Assembly (NCBI GenBank): GCA_964030475.1
Contig: CAXIPT010000005.1
Location: 1,608,766 to 1,672,765, forward strand
Length of the DNA: 64,000 nucleotides
Source: Tethya wilhelma
Taxonomy: Eukaryota > Porifera > Demospongiae > Tethyida > Tethyidae
Direction of reading: 5' to 3'
Position numbers and translations under genes: made by a program. The notes beneath the pieces are model-generated. The model made no database searches, was not told the origin of the DNA, and was given only the letters and a program-made list of their open reading frames with translations. Every line of letters starts with the position of its first letter. Position 1 is the stretch's first letter. Of the stretch, positions 1 to 11,400 are shown piece after piece.

Positions 1-129
1 TTTGCATGGTCAAGGCTGATGAAGAGCAGCTAAGATAACTGAATAGCCTGGTGCTGGTAGATAACTGTAGAAGAGAGAGAGATAATACATTGACAGATCT
101 CACTAAATGATTAACTTATCCTACTTACA

Positions 130-386
130 GATTTCCAGCACAGAGAAAGATGCAACTGACACAAACCAGTCATTTTTCATTTTCTGCAATATAACGGAGT
201 CAAAGGAGTTAAAAATAAAAGTTCAACTTCCGGTGAGTAGGCGTGGTCTCCCGCCCAACAAGCTACGCCCACCAGATTGAATTCTGCATGCCTATGGTTT
301 TTTCCGTGCAGCTCAGAGTCGAGTATCAGTGCATGAAGCTCAAGCCCATACTGCTGCAGAACTGTCTACAGCTTTCAAAGAAATAA
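130..386 (+). CDS. 3' end of an unidentified upstream gene (two candidate exons)
   Basis: Two candidate exons are seen. The first (130-231) follows a TTACAG acceptor, is open only in the frame starting ISSTEKDATDTNQSFF, and ends at a GTGAGT donor in phase 0. The second (312-386) follows a pyrimidine-rich stretch and GCAG acceptor, continues in phase 0 and stops at TAA 384-386. Together they would encode about 59 C-terminal residues of a protein whose body lies left of the window. No family is recognised. It could also be chance: the exons are short and not supported by homology. About 190 bp separate this stop from the collagen start. Confidence 0.3.
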
Positions 387-576
387 GTCATTTGAAGAAA
401 AGAGACGGACTGTTCACCTCACCACAGAATCATCTCCATTCTTCACTGTTGACATATTTCTGAAGCAGGCTTGCCAAAGTACAGGCACATACCATAAAGT
501 TTGATACCGCCTCTAGCCCAAACAGAGACGCAGACACTCGTGGGGGAGCTCATGTCTTCATAAAACGACAGAGAAT

Positions 577-3500
577 ATGCAGAGGTTAGTCGCAACACTA
601 AATATATTCACAGCCAAAGTTAATGAGCCTGGCTTGCTGAAACCATGCATGAATTCACATAAGTTGAGGCTTGCAAAAGAGAAAAAAGAAAAGAAAAGAA
701 AAAGCTGCTTTGTGGTTTCATTTGTGTGGTATGCCTTTCTTCTTTCTAGACGGAGTTGGTTGCTGTCACTAGCAGTGCTGGTACTAGCCACATGTGTTGT
801 TTCCATACCAACAAGAAAGGAGGTAAGCCGGCAACCAAATAATAGAATTATATCAACAAATGCAATTTGTGTGAGGACACTACACCCTCCGAATCCTTGT
901 GGTTCCCTTGAGCAGCTGCTACTGGGTTGTGTTAGCGACCTCAAAATGCAATGCCTATCTGTGGATGCAACTTCTGATAAAAAAATTGGAGAAGAACATC
1001 AATGCGCTTAGTGTGCAAATTTCTTGAGTGTTCAGTTGATAACGATCTGATCCTAGTGAGAATTGTATTAGCCACAGTGTGCTGTTGTGTGTTGTCATTG
1101 GCATTCATTAACAAATCAGTGTGACAATGAATTTTACTCAGCAAAGGTTAAATATGGATTGCTTATGGGTAAACTTTGAGGGCAGATTATTGTGTTCAGA
1201 CAATTAAATGGAGTAACTATTGGTGATGATAGCTCAGGCACTGTATTGTATGTACAAATGTTTGATGTAGAGTTAAATGGAAAGGACAGCTGTTTGCAAT
1301 TATTGCAACACTACAAAGGGGTAGGTATGTCGGCTCCTATTGAAGTTATAGTGGAGTATTTTGTTTTTCTTCAGATCCATTATTTTAAAGTGAATGCTCA
1401 CTATGATAAAGATTCATTCATACATGCACTTACATTTTTTGGCAAGGCTTTGTAATATTATATCAAGTCATGCAGCTTAAACTTTATTTTGAGAATAATT
1501 AGTATAGTAATGAGATCACAATTTTCAGCTCATGTAAATGTACTCTTCATGATGCATAGTTATTATCGGATATCATTATTTCTGGAAAAGAGGGGCTTGG
1601 AGCTATAAATGAAGCTACACAGTAAAGAGAATTAATGTGTGTGTTGTCTTTGTGAAGGATAGTGATTGGAATTGTGTGTGTACATGAATTAAATTGGAGC
1701 AGCTGTTTCTAATCACTTTATATCTGCCAAACTAAATGGGACAATCAGTCAAAACATTGACACTGACTTTTGAGCATCCTGTAAGCAGAAGCAGCATTTG
1801 AGTTCCTTGGAGTGGCTGCCCAAGGTGATTGACCAGATGGTGGTGTGTGTTGGAGGGTACAATACAAATTATGAGTGTGCCCAGCCACAAAAATGCTACA
1901 GAGCTGTTAGACAGTGTCTAATGTAAACACACCAGTTGGTATGTTTGGTTTGTTGCTGTCTTTGATCTCCCTCAGGTCTCCTCCTTGTGGCTATGTTGTT
2001 GTACTTGCCAGTGTACATACATCATTGGCACCTTTCAGTATATGTATGTATATATATACCTGCAAAACGTTAATTTTTGGGGTTTCCACAAACAGATATC
2101 TATAGGTTATCTAGACCTATAGTAATGGAGGTCCTAGCTAATGCGTCTAGCTAGATAGTGTCCTCTAACATATTATGTGTGGTTTTTGATACTCTTCCTC
2201 ACAGAATGACTCTGTAATTGTACACTTGCCACTTGAAAAAAAAAAACAACAAGCTTACTACAGTATAACCTGTCATGCATGCTATTGCAAGAAAGTAATT
2301 CGTATACCTTCAGTGCAAAAACACATGGGTGTGGTCGAACAAAAGCTGACAAGTGCCCAAGCTTAACTTCCCAGCCATGCATTCCTTCTTCCCCTCAAAG
2401 CATGTGTTTCCATGTCACCACAAGATGAAGATGCCAGCTAGTCATCTGTTGCTCTGTAGGTGAGGTATGTGAAAGGCTCTTAGCTAGGTTGGAGTGAACA
2501 GGTGGTAACTGACCCTCTTAAGCTCTGATGGCTCCATTGTGGTATCCAACGACAATCAACCACAGTAATCAATTACAGCTGCTATTATAGTGGCAAAGGG
2601 AAATAGTATTTTGTTGCTCTTTGCAGTGTGGTGTGTGTGGTGTGTGAAGTACTAGTGGAAAAGTTCAGTAGATGGCAGTTTGGCAGGCTTCCACCTGTAG
2701 GAGCGGTCAGTCTGCCTGTTCCATTAACATTCACTATATAATATTATCTCGTTAGAAAGTAGTAGATGCATATATGTGTGTGTTGCTGCAGTTATACTCA
2801 GATCCTTTTAAACCCACCTGACCAACTTGTCAAACTGTCTCTTCTTAACAATAGTGGTGTCCTTCCACTGACAATAAGTATTGTGTTCCCATATACTTTA
2901 GTGATGCATGCACTCTTCAAATTTGACGCTGAATCTTTATCATATCACACAGTGACAATTGCACGCAGTCTCTCACTTGCAAAATACAATCCCTGATAAC
3001 TTTATGTCCATTATGATTTGTGTGCCCATGCACCAATTCCACATGCAGCAGTCTGGCATAGTTGGACCTGAAGTCCACGAGAAGAGAACTTTAGACGATC
3101 TTGACGAGAGATACTACAATGAGAAGGTGGAGGAGGTGTTGGATCGGGCAAGAAGAGAAGCACGTAACATCACAGAGCTGAGGGAGCTACTCATAGAGCT
3201 GTTGCAGAACGACCTTGAGCTACAGCTGCTGTTGCAAGTAAGATTACTGGGAAGAGGAAGCTAATCATGGCTTTGGGGTTGTTGTTGCTACTACAGGGTC
3301 TTTAGTGTCTTATTTATAAGTTCAATTCATCTTTCATAAGTAGGTTCCTGATTCCATGAGTAATACCATAATGAGATACAGTATAGGCATTTTTCGAGGA
3401 AAACAAATTTAATGAATTTAATCCATGAAAGTTGCTTCCCAGGAAAGAAATGTCCTATACAGTAGTCATGTTTAATTTATCTATATTTCTTTTTCTTAAC

Positions 3501-5752
3501 TGCAGGGACCTCCCGGAAGAAAGGTATTGTTGATGATATTACACTATAAGCATACCTGCTTACTTATGAATATTCATCATTATTATCACAGGGAATTCCC
3601 GGGCCCCCTGGTGAATCAAACGTCACAGAAGGACCAATCGGACCACCAGTAAACATCCAGACACATGTGTGTGTGTGTTTTTCATAATTGATAAGTGGGT
3701 GTGATTTGTCTGCAGGGTCGTAAAGGAGTCCCGGGTCCACCAGGAGACATTGGCCCCCCGGGAAGGAAAGGATTGCCAGGAGACCCAGGCATGAAGGGGA
3801 TGATCGGACCACCAGGATTAAAGGTGAGTTGCTTCCTGCTTGCATGTGCCAGCACACTAGCTCATGCAGTTAATATTAGAGTGACTGTGATCGAAAACAC
3901 ACCAAGATCATGATTGTATTTTTTTTAGAAAGACCTATGCACATCCAAACCTTACTGTGATTTCAAGTTATTAATTTTAATTAATGCACACAGGGAGTAC
4001 CTGGAGATCCCGGACCAGCTGGAGTGCCTGGCTTTAATGGCAGTGATGGTGATCCTGTATGTGTTTATGCATCTTTCTAGCTTTGTGTCACAATGGTGCT
4101 TGATCAGATAATACTATGTTCATTTTTTTATTGTTTTTTCCCCCCAGGGTGAAGTTGGCCCCCCAGGAAGTAAGGGTTTCCCTGGTGATTCCGGACCCCC
4201 TGGCTCAAAAGGATTTCCTGGTGATCCTGGCCCCCCTGGAGAGAATATTACTGGACCCCCTGGAGATCCTGGTCTCCCTGGAGAACCTGGTGAGCCTGGA
4301 CGTATCGGAAAACCAGGAGATGATGGTCAGCCTGGAGAACCTGTGAGTGTATGAGTGTGTGAGTGTGTGAGAATGTGAATGTGTGAAGGTGTGAGTCTCT
4401 GAGTCTGTGGGTGTGGGAGTGTGGACGTGTAACAGAAAATAAAAGCATTATAAATCACGATCAGAATTAATGAATATTTTCCTCTCCTACTATTCAGGGA
4501 TTGCCAGGCCTAAATGGAACTGATGGAGATCCCGTAAGAGATTAGAAAAATCAGTAATTGCAATGTATATATAGGTTCACATTGCTCTGATTCCACTATT
4601 GCATTTCAGGGTCCCCCTGGACCTTCAGGACCAGCCGGTCCCCCCGGATTAGACGTGAGTCATTATTACACAAATATATAGCGCCAAGATTACATGATCA
4701 TGTGACTGTCACATGACTGTAATACAGGGACCTGAAGGACCACCTGGAATGAAAGGTGTGCCTGGTGATGCTGGAACACAGGTGAGCCAGTTTAGCTACG
4801 GAACTGTAGTAGAAGTTTAAATGACAAATTTGTGCAACACATTATTTAAAGTTTTATTATTTTTTTTCCATTTAGGGACCTCCGGGAAACAATGGTACTG
4901 ATGGTGACCCTGGTCTACCAGGAGAACCTGTAAGTCGATCGTTAGATGAATGATTTGAGGGAGATATAATTTTGAATGCTCTCATCTTTCTTTCTACCTC
5001 TTAGGGCATGCCTGGAAGAAAAGGCCAGCCAGGAGATGATGGTCCACCTGGTGAACCTGTAAGAGATTGCTTCCCTCTTTGCTGCACATACAAAATTCAT
5101 ATTTTCTCCCTGTCTACTGTATTTCTTCCTGACTACTGCAGGGAGAGCCTGGTCTGAAAGGAGTCCCTGGAGATCCCGGACCTGTTGGGCCAGCGGGACC
5201 TGCTGGTGATCCTGTGAGTATGATGTGATTGTGTAGTAAGACAGTTTGTTCATCTACTTTGCTTCTTTTTTCTTTTTTTTTAGGGTGCAGATGGTGACCC
5301 CGGTGTGCCAGGAGATCCTGGAACCCCTGGAGCAGTGGGACCTCCAGTTAGTTTGAACTAATGTGTGATGTTATATACAATGTGTTTATGCTAACTCAAT
5401 GTAACTAAGAAAGAAAGTTAGCATACCGTATAGCCGGAAATATTGACGGCCAAAAAATTTGACGGTTTGCTCCACAGAACGTAAAATAAAAATATTGACG
5501 AATTTAAATTTGACGATTTGTGCGTGCGCACAATACATTCATATACAGCGCCCAAAATATTGGCGGATTTAAATTTGACGATTTGGACTTTGACCGTCAA
5601 ACCGTCAAATTAAAATCCCCGTCAATATTTCCGGCTATACGGTATATAATTTTGACCATGATCTGCTGTATATCATTGCTTCCTAGGGTGCTCCTGGTCA
5701 GCCTGGTTTGAATGGAACAGATGGAATCCAGGTTAGTGATTGGTTAGTTAGC

Positions 5753-5789
<37 letters not shown>

Positions 5790-7270
5790 TTAATATATCC
5801 ATATGCATACACAGGGGCCACCTGGTCTTAAAGGTGTACCTGGTGATGTTGGACTTCCGGGAGTGCCTGTGAGTTGACTATCAATGATTCTAATGTCGAT
5901 GTTGTGTTGAGTTGTGTTTCTATGGTGATTCTTGCAGGGAGAACCTGGTGTGCCAGGCTTGAATGGTAGTGATGGAGAACGGGTATGTGTATTATTATAC
6001 CATACACAGATTGTGTACATTACCATAGCAACTAACTGACATGTTGTTTATTGTTGCCTCTATATAGGGAGATCCTGGTATGAAGGGCAACCCAGGTGAA
6101 GCTGGAGATCCTGGGACACCTGGAAGAAGGGTAGGTTAACTTTCTGTTTCAGTTACAACTAAGCTAGCAGCATGTGTATGATTTCAACTCTCTCTCTAAC
6201 TATTGTAGGGTCCCCCGGGCAAAGATGGAGACCCTGGACCAGCTGGAGATCCAGGAATTGGAATCCCTGGGATGCCAGGAGAACCTGTGAGTGCTGATTG
6301 TTCACTTAGCTATAATAACATGTACCTGCATCCATGGAGTTGTCACAAGTAAAGATGCTGTATAGTGAAAAGGTTTTGCTTCTCTTGTCATTAATTTTTA
6401 CAATTTGCATTTTAATTTATCCTGATGAGCAGCTAGTGCAATGCCCATGCATAAATTATGTAACAGCTATAAACTTTCGCAGATGATTATGATTTCACAG
6501 AAGTTTTACTCCGCAATTCTTTCCACATGTATAGCTATGGCTCATGCTTTGTGTTCTCTTCAATGCAGGGTGAGCCTGGAAGAAATGGCTCTGAAGGACC
6601 TCCTGGATTGAAAGGAACGCCTGGTATCCCTGGAGATCCTGGCAGACAAGGCAAGCCTGGAAACGACGGTGCACCTGGACCTGAGGGGCGTCCAGGAGAA
6701 CCTGTATGTGAAAACACAAGAAGACCATTGGAATGTTGAGTTGTACGTGTGATGTCTTTGCCTCCTCATCTTTGATCTAGGGAATGAAGGGAATACCTGG
6801 AGAAAATGGAGAACCTGGAGTACCAGGCAGCAAGGTGGGAATTATTGGTAGATACAGCTACTAAACAATTTTAAGCAAATTGAGCTTGAAATATCAATAA
6901 AAAATCCCAGGTGCATATATATATATATATACAGCCCACAAATCCTCAACTGAAATTTCTGAGTCATAATTTTATAGCCTAGGATGGTTGTACAAAGCTG
7001 TGAGTTACACACATTACATGCATATCTTCGTTCAGGGTCTACCAGGAGCTAAGGGAACGCCTGGTGATCCCGGGATACCTGGAGCGCAGGGAAGACCAGG
7101 GAAAATGGGCACACCAGGAGATCCAGGAGACCCTGGTGAACCAGGGAGTCAGGGATTACCGGGAAAAAGGGGACTCCCTGGACCAATTGGACCACCTGGA
7201 GAATCAGTATGTTGTCGACTGAATGCCTAGCTTGAGGAAGATATAAGTATGTATGATCGAATGTATGTAT

Positions 7271-7301
<31 letters not shown>

Positions 7302-7986
7302 AGGGACCTGAAGGAAGAAAGGGGTTGCCTGGACCACGTGGACCTCCAGGAGAAGATGTATGTCTAAAAATTTTACGTTGTCAATCTAGACATTTGATTT
7401 TTGTTTTACATCATTCAAAACCTGCTTCCATATAATTCTACAGGGCCCACCTGGTATCCCTGGGAGCAAAGGATTGCCAGGAGCTACAGGAATGAAGGGA
7501 GAAGAGGTAAGCTCCAATGTGGTGTTGTCTCTAGGCATCGCTATTACTGTATTCTAACACAGGGTACACCTGGTAGCAAGGGACTCCCGGGAGCTTCCGG
7601 GAAAGATGGAATTGATGGCAAGGATGTGAGTTATCTAGCGTACCTTGGGATCTGTTGACTAACTGACTGTTGTGTGGTTGTCATGTGACTGAATACAGGG
7701 CCTACCAGGAAGAGTTGGTAAACCGGGAGAACCAGGACAACCTGTAAGTTAATTCAGCTTTGTTTGTAGTGAATGATAACACTAAATGCGATGATTTCCC
7801 CCCATTATAATACAGGGAATTAAGGGGTTTCCAGGACGAATGGGGCCAGTGGTAAGTTTAGTGTGTAAGAATCTCTTTGTGTCCATGTTGTATTGCAATC
7901 AATTGATGATATTTTTGGATTGTAGGGTCCACCAGGATTAGAGGGAGAACCAGGATCAAAAGGACTCCCTGTAAGTTTGTCACTGT

Positions 7987-8030
<44 letters not shown>

Positions 8031-8366
8031 CATGACCAGTTTACTGCCTCTTTCAATCTACAGGGGTTCCCAGGAATACCAGGAAGTAAAGGTCTACCTG
8101 GGCGACCAGGATTGCCGGTAAAATTGGACTCATACAATCCACTATTCTCACATGACTTTCACATGATCTCGTTCTCGTACTAGGGAGATGATGGTGTGCC
8201 AGGTAGCAAAGGTCTCCCTGGTGCAAAAGGTCGTCCTGGTCCAGCAGGACCCCCTGGAGAGTCTGGACCAGAAGGAAGAAAGGTAAGTTGTTTGCTACAA
8301 ATTCATTTACTTTTGTCTCTTTTTTTTTTCTTTTTTTTTTCTTTTTTTTTCTTTTTTTTTTTTTTN

Positions 8367-8412
<46 letters not shown>

Positions 8413-11400
8413 CCCCTTTTTTTTTTGGCTCATGTTATATTGAATTAGTATTTTGTTTTGTAGGGTTTACCAGGTCAGAATGGTGATCCAGGTGTACCAG
8501 GAGATCCCGTGAGTTTGGATTCACATGACAACAGAGTCAGTAGTGTGATTATCATGTGATTTATTCAACAGGGAGAGCCTGGAGTGCCCGGCAGTAAAGG
8601 TCTACCAGGTGCACCTGGAATGAAGGTATCGCATGTGCAGTACTCAATGCTATATTTGAACTGTTGTATCATATGGACGGTGTCTGGTCATCCGTAGGGA
8701 GAATCAGGATCAAAAGGCCTACCAGGTTTCCCTGGAATGCCCGGTGACCCAGGTGACCCTGGTGCTGATGGACCACCTGGACTGAAAGGAGTACCTGGTG
8801 ACCCAGTAAGTTATCCTATATAGGTATAGCTATATAATAACTGGTACTCACAGTGTTCATACTGTTATAGTTGTGTTTAAATGGCTACATGTGTGCATCT
8901 ACTCATTGGTGTTCGTTCTTTTAGGGTAATGATGGAGCTCCTGGCGATCCTGGTGCAGATGGTCCACCAGGATTGAAGGGAGTGCCAGGTGATCCAGGAA
9001 CACCAGGAGATCCTGTGAGTGTGATAATTTTTACTGAATTGTTTTGCTGTCTGAATAGCCTCCTTCTCTTAGAAAAGCATTGGCTGTGAATGGGACTAAC
9101 CACTAGTGCTCAGCATTATGGGAAATTTATTGGTATTTTTGTGCATGATTGTTCATTTTTTCAGGGAGAGCAAGGGCCACCTGGATTGAAAGGTGTTCCA
9201 GGAGATCCTGGAGCAGACGGTCAACCAGGAGTCCCCGGATTCAATGGTAGTGATGGAGAACCTGGACTGCCCGGAGATGCAGGCCCACCTGTGAGCTAAT
9301 GATTTATTTGTGAACTTTACATTGTATCATGTGATTGATAAATTTTGCCGGCAGGGTATGAAAGGAGTACCTGGAGATGATGGTGAGCCTGGAATACCGG
9401 GGGAAAATGTAAGCTGTAGTGAGTTCTCTCATTAATCTGTCTTACACAAACATTTTGTTTTATCTTTGCAGAGTACTGTTCCTGGACCCCCCGGACCTGT
9501 TGGCCCCCCTGGATTAGATGTATGTGGATGTGTATTATGCATGTAGCAGTATGTATTTAGTATCAACTATTGTGTGTGCATGTTGTTTGTTTTCATGGCA
9601 ACAGGGAATGCCTGGACCAGCTGGTACGCCTGGTGAGCCTGGCTTGAACGGAACAGAGGGACCGCCTGGAATGAAGGGGGTACCAGGTGATGTTGGACCC
9701 CCGGGGATGAAGGGGGTTCCTGGAGATCCAGGTGTAGCAGGCCCACCTGGAAGAAAAGGAAATCCAGGCACTGATGGGGAGGTCGGACCACCAGGAATGA
9801 AGGGTGAGAAACTATACTAAAGTATGTATATACTCCTCTTCTATTGTTTTCTACAACACTACAATTGTGTTACTAGCTAGTGGCAAAGTAGTAAGAGCAT
9901 TAGAATATGATTCACATGTCTGAGGTTCAAACCCAAGTCCCAGCTATGTTTGTAGATGTTACTAAAATTTCTTTGGCTTAGTGGTTGCGGTATTTTTATG
10001 TTTACAATTTGTTGTCAACTTGTGATTCAGGTGTTCCTGGTGAGTCTGGTAGAAATGGCAGTGATGGAGACCCTGGAATGCCCGGACCCCCGGGTTTGAA
10101 AGGATTTCCTGGTGATTCTGGTCCCCCTGGACCTATGGGTCCACCAGGAGCTGATGGAGAACCAGGCGATCAAGGTCCACCGGGATTGAAAGGGGTTCCT
10201 GGTGATCCTGGTCCTGAGGGAGATCCTGGACGCAAGGGAGAACCAGGTATTGTTAGTGCTCTAATTGACAAAATTAATGTTGTATAGTTAGAGCAGATAT
10301 GCCTAAATTGTTTGTTCTGTAGCAGCTAGTTTGAAAAATGTTGTTTAGGTAAATAGAGTGACATAAACATCTACTTTAACCATATTAATTGTTGGTATCA
10401 TCTTTAATTCTCAGGCGACAATGGTGCCGATGGAGAGCCTGGAATACCTGGTGAACCTGGTGAACCTGGACCACCCGGTTCAAAGGGATTCCCTGGTGAC
10501 GCTGGTCCACCTGGACCACCTGGACCGCCTGGACCTGGACCACCAGCAGGAGATAATACAACCATAGGTAAACCAATTGCATGATGATAACCAGGGATAA
10601 TATATAGTTTACATAACATAATATTATTATATCTATAACCAAAAAAACAACACTTCAACATGCAGGTTCCCCTGGAGAACCTGGAGCAGCTGGAAGTGAT
10701 GGAATACCTGGAATCCCGGGAAAAGATGGCAAAGATGGAATTGCTGGTAGACCAGGTCTGCCAGGTTAGTTGGATATGAGGCTAAAATTGCAATAAGTCA
10801 TGTGTTATATTACACCTATAAGAGTTGATGTGTGTTCTTATAAACAGGTGCACCTGGTGAGCCTGGAGCTGATGGAGAGCCAGGCCCACAGGGGGATAAG
10901 GGGGAACAAGGAGATATTGGACCACAAGGACCCCCTGGAAGGGATGGTGCAAAGGGAATGCAAGGTGTTCAAGGAGAGAAGGGAATGATCGGAGATCCTG
11001 GACCTCCGGGAAATGATGGTGAAGATGGAGCTACAGGGCCGATGGGAGAGAAGGGAGAGAAAGGAAACACTGGATTGACTGGTCCTCAAGGCAGTGACGG
11101 TCTTCCTGGCACAATGGGAGCTAAGGGTGAAGCTGGCGATCAAGGTGAACAAGGGATGAAGGGAGAACCAGGAGATAATGGCCAAACGGGAGAGAGAGGT
11201 GCTGATGGTGTTGATGGTCAGGACGGAGAGCCTGGTGACAAGGGAGACATTGGAGAGAAAGGAGAACCTGGGGAGACTGGAATGAAAGGTACACAATGTC
11301 ACACATAAGAATGTGCATGATGTATTCCTTTGTGGGGTTGAGTTGAGATTTAAGACAATTATAAATTTGAAAAGAAATTATATATAAATTATTATATATT

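Noticed and set aside
1192..1455. 87-codon open frame in the first collagen intron
   Set aside because: No homology, no splice partner, AT-rich composition like its surroundings.
4248..4448. Ser/His-rich minus-strand frame near 4350
   Set aside because: A GTGTGAGTGTGTGAG simple-repeat intron read backwards.
8053..8433. Open frame rich in Lys on the minus strand over the poly-T tract
   Set aside because: It is a translation of simple repeat; the real coding there is the Gly-X-Y exon on the plus strand.
9535..9791. Minus-strand frames reading as PG-rich collagen-like protein
   Set aside because: The codon structure of Gly-X-Y DNA (GGN CCN ...) gives Pro-Gly-rich text on the other strand. Exon borders and splice sites fit only the plus strand.
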